Below are positions 51,629 through 59,776 of a stretch of DNA of 64,000 nucleotides, piece after piece. Positions within the stretch are counted from its first letter, which is position 1. Each line of letters opens with the position of its first letter. The position numbers were made by a program, and so were the translations under genes. The notes beneath the pieces were generated by a model. That model made no database searches and had not been told where the DNA came from. It saw only the letters and a program-made list of their open reading frames with translations. The DNA comes from Pseudomonas sp. Irchel 3H7 (GTDB taxonomy: Bacteria > Pseudomonadota > Gammaproteobacteria > Pseudomonadales > Pseudomonadaceae), in NCBI RefSeq assembly GCF_900187605.1, contig NZ_FYEA01000001.1, positions 434,001 to 498,000 of the forward strand. The letters run 5' to 3'.

Positions 51629-52163
51629 TTTCACTGATGCCGGCCTCCCGGACTCCTGGGCCAAGAATCTACAACGCCTTCAAAAGGCCGAGCTAGACTC
51701 CCAGCTGGATGACAAGCCTGAAGTTAAAGCCGATACTGCAGTCATGAACGACATAACTCGCGAAGAATTCAACGCAAAACTTGAGACTATTGAAGCCCGG
51801 ATGGATGCACGGGTTGAGTCTGTTTCATCGAAAATAGATGCGTTTCTCGCTACCCAGTCTGCGGTTCAAGTTGAGCGAGATAAAGCTCAGACGGAACGAG
51901 ACAGGCGTTTTGAGATGCTCGCTGAGCGGGCTACAGAAGCAGCAAAAGGCGCTGAAGAAGCAGCAAAACAAGCGGCAACAGTAAAATCGAATTATTGGGC
52001 TGCCGTCGTTGTTCAGCTGCTCGCCGTCGTCGCGATCCTGGTGGGCGCATATTACGCAAACCAGGCCAACGTCCTAGGCGCAATGCAGACCACGATGTCG
52101 GCGTTTCAAGCAGGCAAGGCCGAGACACCTCCACCTCCTTCAGCGCCCGCTCCAACCAAGTAA
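51615..52163 (+). CDS. Coiled-coil membrane protein in the cI operon
   Basis: 182 residues from the ATG at 51615 with GGGGGA just upstream; a longer frame starting at 51564 lacks a site. A coiled coil (KLETIEARMDARVESVSSKI, ATEAAKGAEEAAKQAATVKS) precedes one membrane helix (AAVVVQLLAVVAILVGAYYA) and a Pro-rich tail. Similar along its length to the host protein at 4917-5381. Expressed from the repressor transcript, it is a good superinfection-exclusion candidate. Confidence 0.75.
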   Translation: MSQSDFTDAGLPDSWAKNLQRLQKAELDSQLDDKPEVKADTAVMNDITREEFNAKLETIEARMDARVESVSSKIDAFLATQSAVQVERDKAQTERDRRFEMLAERATEAAKGAEEAAKQAATVKSNYWAAVVVQLLAVVAILVGAYYANQANVLGAMQTTMSAFQAGKAETPPPPSAPAPTK

Positions 52164-52167
52164 TGCA

Positions 52168-52193
52168 AAGCCCGCCGATAGCGGGCTTTTTTT
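52168..52193 (+). terminator. Terminator of the cI operon
   Basis: AGCCCGC-CGATA-GCGGGCT then seven T, five bases after the stop at 52163. Confidence 0.88.
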
Positions 52194-52200
52194 GTACCTT

Positions 52201-52521
52201 TTAGAATGGAGCTGCCTGCTCCATCGCTACTTCAAACAGATCCTCCACCTCGGCGACACGCTCCTCCTCAATTTGAGGATCCCACCTGAGCGTAACTGAG
52301 TCGTCGTCATTGAATTTCATGTCTATGCATTCCGTCTCGGACAGCAGCCCCATCACCTCTTCCCACTCTCGCACACCGTCCGTGTCCAACCGATGGATCG
52401 TCACCCATCGCTGAATCTGCGCGACTGGGTGATTGATCATCGACGAGACGCGCAGCTCAAGACGCTCAAGGCCAGACATGCCAGCGCTTTCGAGCCGGTT
52501 TTGTTTTTGTGCCGCCGCCAT
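52201..52521 (-). CDS. Hypothetical early protein
   Basis: 106 residues; GGAG nine bases before the ATG. Mixed alpha/beta and acidic (CIDMKFNDDDSVTLRWDPQI). It is convergent to the cI operon and starts about 70 bases from the left operators, so repressor may also govern it. No family recognised. Confidence 0.65.
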   Translation of the reverse strand: MAAAQKQNRLESAGMSGLERLELRVSSMINHPVAQIQRWVTIHRLDTDGVREWEEVMGLLSETECIDMKFNDDDSVTLRWDPQIEEERVAEVEDLFEVAMEQAAPF

Positions 52522-52592
52522 CTACTTCACTCCCGATAGCTGTATATCCATCCAGTCAAACAAAGGATAACCAAATCTTCCGTGAATTAAAT

Positions 52593-52633
52593 TAACCGGC
52601 GGTATTGACGGCAAAGTAACCGCCGGTTAATTT
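52593..52633 (+). promoter_or_regulatory. Left operator region and rightward early promoter (pL equivalent)
   Basis: Sites TAACCGGCGGTAT (52593-52605) and TAACCGCCGGTTA (52617-52629), centres 24 bases apart, identical in type to the three at 50437-50498. A promoter TTGACG (52605-52610), 17 bases, TAATTT (52628-52633) lies between and over them and faces right toward RecT. Confidence 0.8.
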
Positions 52634-52666
52634 ACACCCATCGCAGCGACACACAGCCACTGCGAA

Positions 52667-52743
52667 GGGCCTCAAGAGGCCCGCTGCTCTTTAACAGTCA
52701 GGAATCTTCGCGGATCGATCCCCGGAAACGGGCATAGCGCGAA
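52667..52743 (+). ncRNA. nut-like antitermination leader with boxA
   Basis: A hairpin GGGCCT-CAAG-AGGCCC (52667-52682) is followed at once by TGCTCTTTAACA (52685-52696), matching the rrn/lambda boxA. Then comes a hairpin with outer stem TTCGCG/CGCGAA (52707-52743) and inner CCCG-GAAA-CGGG (52721-52732). More stems follow to about 52950, including CTCCC-CATAT-GGGAG. Layout fits boxA plus boxB-like RNA recruiting Nus factors. Confidence 0.7.
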
Positions 52744-52811
52744 ACACAAACTTCGATCCCCATGCAGGCTCTGGAACCTGCCGGACTCCCCATATGGGAG
52801 GACGCCAAACC

Positions 52812-52967
52812 ATGCAAGCCAGCCGGCGAAGAACACCGAACACGAAATGTGTGACGCCGGCCAGGTGGGGAAACCGCGGCGCTGTGCATGGGGCGGAGAA
52901 AAGAGAACGCCGGCCCTTTTATTTTGGGCCGGACACTCTTCAGAAAACCCTGCGAAGGACTTTGTGA
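52812..52967 (+). CDS. 51-residue Arg-rich protein, candidate N-type antiterminator
   Basis: ATG at 52812 with GGGAGGA nine bases upstream. Basic: MQASRRRTPNTKCVTPARWG, later AEKRERRPFYFG and KTLRRTL. It is the first frame after pL and the boxA leader, where lambda encodes N, whose N-terminal Arg-rich helix binds boxB. No sequence relation to known N proteins is claimed. Confidence 0.5.
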   Translation: MQASRRRTPNTKCVTPARWGNRGAVHGAEKRERRPFYFGPDTLQKTLRRTL

Positions 52968-52978
52968 AGAGTGTGCAG

Positions 52979-53233
52979 CTATCTGCGAGCTGAACCGTAG
53001 CTACCAGAGAGTTTTCTGGCTCTCACCTTGTCGATCTTCGATATCAGATGAGTACGCTCTACGACCAAACTCTCCTTGCAGATACGAATCTCACGAGCGA
53101 TCTGTCCAGCCCTTCGTGCAGGAGCCTCCTCAAGCTCAGCCTGAAGACGCTCTATGCGCTCATGCAGCCTTGCGATTCTCTCTTTGGTACTGAGCTTCCC
53201 ACCGGTTTTTTTCTTTGAAGGCTGATCAGTCAT
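52979..53233 (-). CDS. Small coiled-coil protein, opposite strand
   Basis: 84 residues from the ATG at 53233; the frame also reaches an ATG at 53251. Lys-rich start (MTDQPSKKKTGGKLSTKERI), then heptads (ARLHERIERLQAELEEAPAR) and a basic end. It is antisense within the pL-side operon. Possibly real by composition; function unknown. Confidence 0.55.
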   Translation of the reverse strand: MTDQPSKKKTGGKLSTKERIARLHERIERLQAELEEAPARRAGQIAREIRICKESLVVERTHLISKIDKVRARKLSGSYGSARR

Positions 53234-53412
53234 TGCCGGAGCTTCCTGCATGGTGATCCATCAGGTGGAGAGTAGTAGAGCAACCTGAGGCGCGCGCCTT
53301 ATAAAAATGTCGACACCACCCGAATGCCCCCCCCCCCCTCCGCGCCCAACGGCAGCCAGCGGATCGGATGAGTGCATCCGAGTTTTGTTGGACCAACCAC
53401 ATGGAGCAAATC

Positions 53413-53604
53413 ATGGCCGAGCAACGAGCGCCGTATCCGCGGTCGGCGGACAACGCCGATCAGATGAATCTGCCCGACGGCAAGACCTGCGGCGACTGCG
53501 TGCACTGCAAGCGCTGCACCGCGATGGTCGGCCACATCCCGGCCGACGAGTCTTGCGACTGGAGCCCATCGCGGTTTCGTGAAGCAGTCATCGCTACCGC
53601 CTAA
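53413..53604 (+). CDS. Small Cys-rich (zinc-ribbon-like) protein
   Basis: 63 residues; ATG at 53413 with GGAG six bases upstream. CxxCxxCxxC block (KTCGDCVHCKRC) plus a later Cys (DESCDWSP) suggests metal binding. Preceded by a C12 tract at 53327-53338. Common in Pseudomonas phage early regions; role unknown. Confidence 0.7.
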   Translation: MAEQRAPYPRSADNADQMNLPDGKTCGDCVHCKRCTAMVGHIPADESCDWSPSRFREAVIATA

Positions 53605-53631
53605 CCGGTGAACCAACGAATGGAGAGAGTC

Positions 53632-53928
53632 ATGGCCAAGAAGGTTGGCGTGAAAACCCGGAGCGCCCAAATCGGCGTTCGAATCAGTCCGCGCGTTAAG
53701 TACATGCTTGACGTAATGGGTCGCATCCAGCGCAGAACCATGAGTGGAGTTATCGAGTCAGCACTATTGGCCTTTGTCAGGCCCAACGAAGAATCCTTGG
53801 CGGATCAAACATGGTCGACTGATGAAAACGAACGGCTGCTCAACCTTTACCTTGCGGCGCCTCACCTTCTGTCATTCGACGAAGAGATAGAGGCGAAGCG
53901 GCTAATTGCAGCCAAAGCCACCGCCTAA
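53632..53928 (+). CDS. Ribbon-helix-helix-like protein
   Basis: 98 residues; GGAGAGAGTC precedes the ATG. KTRSAQIGVRISPRVKYMLD followed by RRTMSGVIESALLAFV fits an Arc/MetJ-type DNA-binding fold. The C-terminal half is acidic. The stop region carries a 7-base tandem repeat CGCCTAA three times. Confidence 0.65.
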   Translation: MAKKVGVKTRSAQIGVRISPRVKYMLDVMGRIQRRTMSGVIESALLAFVRPNEESLADQTWSTDENERLLNLYLAAPHLLSFDEEIEAKRLIAAKATA

Positions 53929-53956
53929 CGCCTAACGCCTAACTCTGGAGGCGCCC

Positions 53957-54205
53957 ATGCACCCAAGCGTTCAGCTCGGCAAAGAAGTGCGCGCAGCACT
54001 GCACATTCGTTCTCGCATCGCTACGGAAGATCTCTACGCACTGATCGGCCGGCCACTACAGGTAAAGATGCCCCGCTTCATTGTGAAGCCGGCAGGTGTT
54101 GCCTTCTTCCATGTCGTGGATGGCCGCACCGGCAAAACCCGTGGCTTCCGTCGCGATCACAACGATGCCTGCGCTTTGGCGCGCAAGCTTGAATCTCAGG
54201 AGTAG
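53957..54205 (+). CDS. Small early hypothetical protein
   Basis: 82 residues; CTGGAGGCGCCC before the ATG. Basic with a central VKPAGVAFFHVVDGRTGKTR beta part. It is in the pL-side operon, three bases before the next gene. No family recognised. Confidence 0.68.
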   Translation: MHPSVQLGKEVRAALHIRSRIATEDLYALIGRPLQVKMPRFIVKPAGVAFFHVVDGRTGKTRGFRRDHNDACALARKLESQE

Positions 54206-54208
54206 ACC

Positions 54209-54658
54209 ATGACTCATTTCCTCAACACCGTTGAAGGGCCGGACTGGCTCCATGACGCAATCAACTCGCTGATCTGCGGCGACAACGTCACGGCGCCGCG
54301 AGCTCACGGTAAGACGGTTGCTTTGGTGACTCCGCAATCGCTGTGGGAGGCGCTGGCCGAACACTTGGGCGCACAAAAACACATTGCCCCACTGCTCACG
54401 GATAACCGCGAGTATCCGATTGAGCGAATGATTTGCGAGATTATCGCCGACGGACGCCGCATGCACGGAAGGGCTTATGACTTGGCTATCGAAGCATTGG
54501 GCAAGCCGAGGAGCCAAAATAGCCCGACCGCTCTTCATGAGGTGGCTGAATCACTTATCCGGCCCCATGCAAATGAATACGGCCGGGCACGCGCCGAAGA
54601 GCTTGAAGCAAGCCGCGCAGCAGACTTGGCAGAGCAGCGCAAAGCAGACGCCGCGTAA
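54209..54658 (+). CDS. Early hypothetical protein
   Basis: 149 residues; CAGGAGTAGACC before the ATG. N-terminal GPDWLHDAINSLICGDNVTA and an Ala/Glu-rich helical C-terminus (RAEELEASRAADLAEQRKAD). In the pL-side operon; unrecognised. Confidence 0.68.
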   Translation: MTHFLNTVEGPDWLHDAINSLICGDNVTAPRAHGKTVALVTPQSLWEALAEHLGAQKHIAPLLTDNREYPIERMICEIIADGRRMHGRAYDLAIEALGKPRSQNSPTALHEVAESLIRPHANEYGRARAEELEASRAADLAEQRKADAA

Positions 54659-54676
54659 GCGTCCAGCTAGAGTTCG

Positions 54677-54997
54677 CTACGCCGACCTCTCCGCTTTTCT
54701 TAATGCCGCAGCTTGCTTCTTTGCATCAGCCACCCGCTTTGCAACATCACGAGATAGCTCAAGGATGGTATTAGAGGCGCTCTGATAAGAATAAAAAAAG
54801 CCCTTTCCTTGCGGCTCGTAAATGGTGCTTCCGCGAGCGGTACCCGCCTTGTAGATCTCCTTGATGCCCAAGGCCGTTGCCAGATTCACCATAATTTCTT
54901 CGAGAGTCTCGCGCTGATCCAGACCAGTATTTTTTATGGTCCCACCATAAAAACCATTCTGTGGTTTTGGCGCCTGAACAATCTTTGTCTTTGCCAT
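54677..54997 (-). CDS. Opposite-strand hypothetical protein
   Basis: 106 residues. IYEPQGKGFFYSYQSASNTI near the middle, and an Ala/Lys-rich helical end (DVAKRVADAKKQAAALRKAE). AT-richer N-terminal half. It is opposite to the recombination operon, so perhaps expressed from its own promoter in the lysogen. Unknown. Confidence 0.62.
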   Translation of the reverse strand: MAKTKIVQAPKPQNGFYGGTIKNTGLDQRETLEEIMVNLATALGIKEIYKAGTARGSTIYEPQGKGFFYSYQSASNTILELSRDVAKRVADAKKQAAALRKAERSA

Positions 54998-55091
54998 TCC
55001 TTGACCTCGCGAATTAAGTGAATCGAGGATTATCTCACATCCATTTTTTTGAATAGAACAGCGCTCCGCAAGGATAGCGCGGGAGACACTT

Positions 55092-55982
55092 ATGTCCGCT
55101 CAAAGCGTGGCGCCGGTGGCGCACGACCGAAACCTCCACATCCTTCCGCACGCAGCAACCAGTACCAGCGCTTTGGTGCTGGACGGCGACAGCCTGGACA
55201 AGATGATGCGCCTGGCCGAAGTCATGGCCACCGGCCGCGCCACGCTGCCGAAGCACTTCAACGGCAACCCGGCGGATTGTCTGGCGGTCGTCATGCAATC
55301 GATGCAGTGGAAGATGAACCCGTTCGCCGTGGCGCAGAAAACGCACTTGGTCAACGGCGTGCTGGGCTACGAGGCTCAACTGGTAAACGCGGTGATCACC
55401 ACCTGCGCGCCGGTGGTGGATCGCCTGCACTACGAGTGGTTCGGAGCCTGGGAAAAGGTGATCGGCCAGTTCGACATCAAGACCAATAGCGAAGGCAAAC
55501 AATACCGTCAGCCGGGCTGGAAGCTGGAAGACGAGCAAGGTTTGGGCGTGAAGGTATGGGCGACCTTCCGCGGCGAAGACGAGCCGCGAGTCCTTGAATT
55601 GCTGCTTGCCCAGGCTCGCACTCGAAACAGCACGCTCTGGGCTGACGACCCTCGCCAGCAACTGGCGTACCTCGCCACCAAACGTTGGTCGCGCCTCTAC
55701 TGCCCGGACGTGATCCTCGGCGTGTACAGCCCAGATGAGCTGGAAGAAACCGCACCAACCATCCGTGACGTATCACCGGGGCGTGGCGCGGCACCGGTAG
55801 AACTCCCGCCCTACCCCGACGAAAAGCTGACAGAGAACTTGCCTAAATGGCAAATCGCTGTCGACGACGGCCGCTCCGCCCCTGATCACCTGATCGCAAC
55901 CGTCAGCAGCAAATTCACTCTGAGCGAAGAGCAGATCGCCAAGATCAAAGCGCTCGCGCCAATTGAAGGAGACCACGAATGA
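55092..55982 (+). CDS. recT: RecT family single-strand annealing protein
   Basis: 296 residues; GGGAGACACTT before the ATG. RecT pattern: LPKHFNGNPADCLAVVMQSM, QKTHLVNGVLGYEAQLVNAV, then GVKVWATFRGEDEPRVLELL and YLATKRWSRLYCPDVILGVY. It anneals complementary strands together with the exonuclease encoded next (ATGA overlap). Confidence 0.92.
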   Translation: MSAQSVAPVAHDRNLHILPHAATSTSALVLDGDSLDKMMRLAEVMATGRATLPKHFNGNPADCLAVVMQSMQWKMNPFAVAQKTHLVNGVLGYEAQLVNAVITTCAPVVDRLHYEWFGAWEKVIGQFDIKTNSEGKQYRQPGWKLEDEQGLGVKVWATFRGEDEPRVLELLLAQARTRNSTLWADDPRQQLAYLATKRWSRLYCPDVILGVYSPDELEETAPTIRDVSPGRGAAPVELPPYPDEKLTENLPKWQIAVDDGRSAPDHLIATVSSKFTLSEEQIAKIKALAPIEGDHE

Positions 55983-57607
55983 AAATCCACAATGTCGCTC
56001 AGGGTTCCGAAGCCTGGCATGCGCTCCGCGCCAACTACTTCACTGCGTCAGAAGCGCCAGCAATGATGGGCGCGTCGAAACAGATGAAGCGCACCGAACT
56101 GCTGCACGCAAAAAAGACAGGTCTCGATCGAGATGTGTCGTGGTGGGTGCAGAAAAACCTCTTCGACAAAGGGCACGAAGCGGAGGCACTTGCTCGGCCA
56201 ATTCTCGAAGGGCGAATCGGAGAAGATCTGTTCCCCGTCGTCGGCACCGAAGGTGACCTGCTCGCATCCCTCGACGGCTGCACAATCCTCGGCGACGTAC
56301 TGTTCGAGCACAAAATGTGGAACGAGCAGCTCGCCGCCGACGTTCGCGCCGGCAACCTTGATGCGCACTATTACTGGCAGCTCGAACAGCAGCTGCTGGT
56401 GAGCGGCGCCGAGAAGGTAATCTTCGTCTGCTCCGATGGCACTGAAGAAAACTTCGTTTCGATGGAATACACGCCGGTATCGGGGCGGTCCGCGACACTC
56501 GTCGCAGGCTGGAAACAGTTCCAAGCCGATCTGCAGGACTTCACTCCCGCTGAGGTGATGCCGGAAGCCGTAGGCAAAACGCCGGAATCATTGCCAGCGC
56601 TGCGCATCGAGGTGACCGGCATGGTCACCGCCAGCAACCTAGAGCAATTCAAAGCTCACTCCCTCGCTGTTTTCGGCTCGATCAACACCGAGCTGCAAAC
56701 GGATCAGCACTTCGCCGACGCAGAAAAAGCGGTCAAGTGGTGCGGTGATGTCGAGGAGCGTCTGGAAGCTGCCAAGCAGCACGCGCTGAGCCAAACCGAA
56801 AGCATCGACGCACTGTTCAAGACGATCGATGACATCGCGGCGGAGGCACGGCGCAAGCGCCTAGAGCTGAACAGTTTGGTAAAAGCCCGCAAGCTCAGCA
56901 TCCGTGAAGACATCGTCATGGATGCGGCCAAGGCACTGCAGGCCCACATTGACCAGATCAACGCTTCACTGGGCGGCAAAGCGTGTATGCCGGCGGTGCC
57001 TGCAGATTTCGCTGGAGCCATCAAAGGCAAAAAAACGATCAGCAGCCTGCGCGACTCTGCCGATTCCGAGCTGGCCCGGGCAAAGATTGCCGCCAGCCAA
57101 ATCGGCGACAGCATCCGGAGCAACTTGGCCAGCCTAGACGAGCTCGCCGCCGACTGCATGTTCCTCTTCAATGATGTGCAGCAATTGGTGATGAAGGCGA
57201 ACGAAGACCTGGTCGCGCTGGTCAAGGTGCGGATCTCGGAACACCGGAAGGCGGAGGAGCAGAAAGCCGAAGCGCAGCGCGAACAGATCCGCCAACAGGA
57301 ACTGAAGCGAATCGAAGACGAGGCTAAAGCCAAGGCTCCGGTTGAGCCTGAACCAATCGCCTCCCCGGCGCCGGCAAAAGTCTCCGCGCCAATTCAGCCG
57401 GCCCAGAAATCAGCGACCACCACCGCGGCGACGGTAAACCTGCAGGCCGAAGTTTTCGATCTGGAGTCGCTGATCAAAGCCGTAGCCTACGGCCAAGCCC
57501 CTATTTCGGTACTGACCGTAGATTGGGACAACCTCGACGCACTGGTCGCCGAACAAGGCGCCAAGTTCAGCATGGCCGGCGTGAGGCTGGTCAAGGTGGC
57601 CGCATGA
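55979..57607 (+). CDS. YqaJ-type exonuclease fused to a helical DUF1351-like domain
   Basis: 542 residues. Residues 1-210 are a YqaJ/lambda-exo-like nuclease: QGSEAWHALRANYFTASEAP, LASLDGCTILGDVLFEHKMW, YYWQLEQQLLVSG with catalytic Asp, Glu, Lys candidates. Residues about 215-440 are a long helical section (AEKAVKWCGDVEERLEAAKQ), then an Ala/Pro linker and a small C-terminal domain. It pairs with RecT for recombination. Confidence 0.9.
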   Translation: MKIHNVAQGSEAWHALRANYFTASEAPAMMGASKQMKRTELLHAKKTGLDRDVSWWVQKNLFDKGHEAEALARPILEGRIGEDLFPVVGTEGDLLASLDGCTILGDVLFEHKMWNEQLAADVRAGNLDAHYYWQLEQQLLVSGAEKVIFVCSDGTEENFVSMEYTPVSGRSATLVAGWKQFQADLQDFTPAEVMPEAVGKTPESLPALRIEVTGMVTASNLEQFKAHSLAVFGSINTELQTDQHFADAEKAVKWCGDVEERLEAAKQHALSQTESIDALFKTIDDIAAEARRKRLELNSLVKARKLSIREDIVMDAAKALQAHIDQINASLGGKACMPAVPADFAGAIKGKKTISSLRDSADSELARAKIAASQIGDSIRSNLASLDELAADCMFLFNDVQQLVMKANEDLVALVKVRISEHRKAEEQKAEAQREQIRQQELKRIEDEAKAKAPVEPEPIASPAPAKVSAPIQPAQKSATTTAATVNLQAEVFDLESLIKAVAYGQAPISVLTVDWDNLDALVAEQGAKFSMAGVRLVKVAA

Positions 57608-57846
57608 TCAGCCTCAACCTCAACGCAGTTCGTGAAAAGCAGACTGAGTCGGAACGGATCGCCGCTGCGATGGCTCACTTTTGGGCGCATCCCGGCGGCA
57701 GCTTCAAAGAGTTGCCGCCGGCTCGCATGAAGCCAAGGCCTGCGCGGCGTGACTGGGTAGACCCTGAAACAGTCCTCAAGCGGCGCCCGAAGCCGATATC
57801 GGCCGCTGACCGCAGGGCTCTGCGCAAAATGGCGGACTCGCTATGA
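57604..57846 (+). CDS. Small early protein
   Basis: 80 residues, starting inside the nuclease stop (ATGA). Basic C-terminal half (PPARMKPRPARRDWVDPETV). Common downstream of phage recombination genes; role unknown. Confidence 0.7.
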   Translation: MISLNLNAVREKQTESERIAAAMAHFWAHPGGSFKELPPARMKPRPARRDWVDPETVLKRRPKPISAADRRALRKMADSL

Positions 57847-58307
57847 AGTCGAAACGCAAACCCAACAACGGTTTCGCCCGAGCTGAACGCAGTTGCCGGG
57901 CGCTGCTGCGCACCAACCACGTCGCGGTCGTGAACATCGATCCCAGCGGCAGCCAGATCATGGCGAACTGGAAGAGTTGCCGGCAGATCCGCAGTCTGGC
58001 GATCGCCAGCGCGATATTCGACTTCTCCTACCGCTGGACGATCTACATCGGTGCCATGTGTCGCGACGAGCGCGGCACCGAGTACATCATGTCGGTGGAG
58101 ATCTCGCCTGAAGGCATCTACAAGGTCGCGCGCCTGGCTGACGCAATCGAGCATTACTATTTGGAGCTGCGCAACAGCGCGAACCCGACCCACCTCGTCG
58201 CATCAGGCTGGATCGCCATTCCGGATGAAGTCTCGATGGACGAAGCCCAAGCCGCGAAGCTGTTCTACGCCGCCGGCGCCTGGCATCAGGTGAAGGTAGC
58301 AGCGTGA
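57843..58307 (+). CDS. Early hypothetical protein
   Basis: 154 residues; ATGA overlap with the upstream gene. Alpha/beta (NHVAVVNIDPSGSQIMANWK, RWTIYIGAMCRDERGTEYIM). Part of the recombination operon by coupling. Unrecognised. Confidence 0.7.
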   Translation: MKSKRKPNNGFARAERSCRALLRTNHVAVVNIDPSGSQIMANWKSCRQIRSLAIASAIFDFSYRWTIYIGAMCRDERGTEYIMSVEISPEGIYKVARLADAIEHYYLELRNSANPTHLVASGWIAIPDEVSMDEAQAAKLFYAAGAWHQVKVAA

Positions 58308-58382
58308 GACGTTGCAGACCCCAACAACGCAAACGACAGACCTGGCTGGACTTGCCAGCCAGCGGAATTGAAGAGGTAGGCC

Positions 58383-58760
58383 ATGGCCGGAGAACAGGAG
58401 CTGACGGCGGAAGCCATCAAGCAGCGCAAGAAGCGCGAGAAGGCAGCAGCAAAGGACGCTGCATTGGGCGTCGAGAAGTTTACGGTTGAAGTCGCCGGGG
58501 TGTTCAAGCCTGATCTGAAGGCGGTGATGAAGGCCCACGGCATCAACAACCAGCAGGACATTCACCAGCGGCTGTTGAAGAATCTGATCGAGGCCGATTT
58601 CGAGACGCAGGCTCGCATGCTGCGATGTGTCACGACACCTTACGAGCCGAGCGCAAGAGTGTTGCGACAATTTAGGACCGCTACCCGGGAATATCTTACC
58701 CAGCACCCCGGAGAATCTGAGGACGAAGTAATCGAGCCGAGTTCGATTACGCCTCTTTAG
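58383..58760 (+). CDS. Hypothetical protein, intact copy of a duplicated gene
   Basis: 125 residues; GAAGAGGTAGGCC before the ATG. Lys-rich N-terminus (IKQRKKREKAAAKDAALGVE), then FKPDLKAVMKAHGINNQQDI and RLLKNLIEADFETQARMLRC, a possible ribbon-helix or helix-turn-helix. A second copy at 59373 has lost a base. A decayed version of the rha-type inverted repeat is at 58629-58668. Confidence 0.72.
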   Translation: MAGEQELTAEAIKQRKKREKAAAKDAALGVEKFTVEVAGVFKPDLKAVMKAHGINNQQDIHQRLLKNLIEADFETQARMLRCVTTPYEPSARVLRQFRTATREYLTQHPGESEDEVIEPSSITPL

Positions 58761-58974
58761 ATCCCAACCGCTCACCCATCAACACCGAGTTATAGGCGTC
58801 CTGAAGTTCGATGCTCGCGCGGGAAAGCGCTTTTCCTGACAAATCGCGAGGATAGCTATCTGTCATGGGAAGTGCGCAATCAACAAGATTACGAAGGTCG
58901 TAACCCTGTTTTTTTGAAGCGATCATGAGGGACATGAGGGCGGTTTGGAGCGCTGTTTCGCGAGCAGTGGCCAT
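58747..58974 (-). CDS. Small opposite-strand protein
   Basis: 75 residues; GGGAGAAAGAA before the ATG. Helical (ALQTALMSLMIASKKQGYDL, KALSRASIELQDAYNSVLMG). It lies between the two duplicated copies and overlaps the first by 14 bases tail to tail. Unknown. Confidence 0.65.
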   Translation of the reverse strand: MATARETALQTALMSLMIASKKQGYDLRNLVDCALPMTDSYPRDLSGKALSRASIELQDAYNSVLMGERLGSKEA

Positions 58975-59103
58975 TTCTTTCTCCCTTTTAGCATCGTGCC
59001 GAAGAGGGAAAAATTAACCTATCGGTCATCAAAATGCCATCAGCTTGTAACTCCGCCGATCGTAAAAGCAGATCCGGGCGCATCCACCGCAGCGGCGAAG
59101 GTG

Positions 59104-59292
59104 TCAACGAAAGCTCGGTTCTTCGAATAGTCGATGTTTCGACTCCATGTAGCTGGCCAGGTCGATCACCTCTCGTAGAAAAACGACCACCTCCAGCTTC
59201 ACCGCATCATCCGGCAGCCCTATCCGTTTCAGCATCGCTTTAGCGTCTTCTTCGATAGCCGCTAGCGCATCTACATCGCTCTGCAACCTCAT
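59104..59292 (-). CDS. Small opposite-strand protein
   Basis: 62 residues; AGGAGGCCGAG before the ATG. Acidic and helical (LQSDVDALAAIEEDAKAMLK, LREVIDLASYMESKHRLF). Also between the duplicated copies. Unknown. Confidence 0.62.
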   Translation of the reverse strand: MRLQSDVDALAAIEEDAKAMLKRIGLPDDAVKLEVVVFLREVIDLASYMESKHRLFEEPSFR

Positions 59293-59372
59293 CTCGGCCT
59301 CCTGCCAGTGTGAGTTGAGTCATAGATACATCACTAGTGACGTGCCGGCCAGCGGAACTGAAGAGGTAGGTC

Positions 59373-59776
59373 ATGGCCGAAGAACAGCAGCTCCCGACGG
59401 AAGAGCCGCAGCCGACGACGGAGGCCACCGAGCAGCGCAGGAAGCGCGAGAAGGCAGCAACCAAGAACGCTGCATTGGGCGTGGAGAAGTTTACGGTTGA
59501 AGTCCCGGGGTGTTCAAGCCAGACCTCAAGCGGGTCATGAAGGTCCACGGCATCAACAACCAGCAGGAGATTTACCAACTGCTCCTGATGAACCTGATCG
59601 CCGCCAACTTCGAAACCCAGGCCAAGATGCTGCGCTGTGTCACGACACCTTTTGTAATTAACGAAAAGGTGTCGCGACTGATTGAGGCAGCCGGCGTGAA
59701 GTCGCTCGCTATCGATCCTCCAGAGCCTGAAGACGAAACTATTGCGCCAAAACGATCTTTTTCGCAGAGTGGTTAG
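59373..59776 (+). pseudogene. Frameshifted second copy of the 58383-58760 gene
   Basis: Starts with the same ribosome-site context and reads MAEEQQLPTEEPQPTTEATE ... GVEKFTVEVPG. A base is then missing near 59504 (GTCCCGGGG versus GTCGCCGGGG in the first copy) and the frame stops. The rest (FKPDLKRVMKVHGINNQQEI to the end) stays open in another frame from a GTG at 59510, so a short product from there is possible. The C-termini of the two copies have diverged. Confidence 0.8.
59639..59678. repeat. 15-10-15 inverted repeat, rha type
   Basis: Arms GTCACGACACCTTTT and AAAAGGTGTCGCGAC with one mismatch around a 10-base spacer, matching the repeat at 49544-49579 in both arm sequence and spacing. 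Confidence 0.82.

Noticed and set aside
52698-52889. 63-codon minus frame over the leader
   Set aside because: It reads the complement of the structured boxA leader and has no ribosome site.
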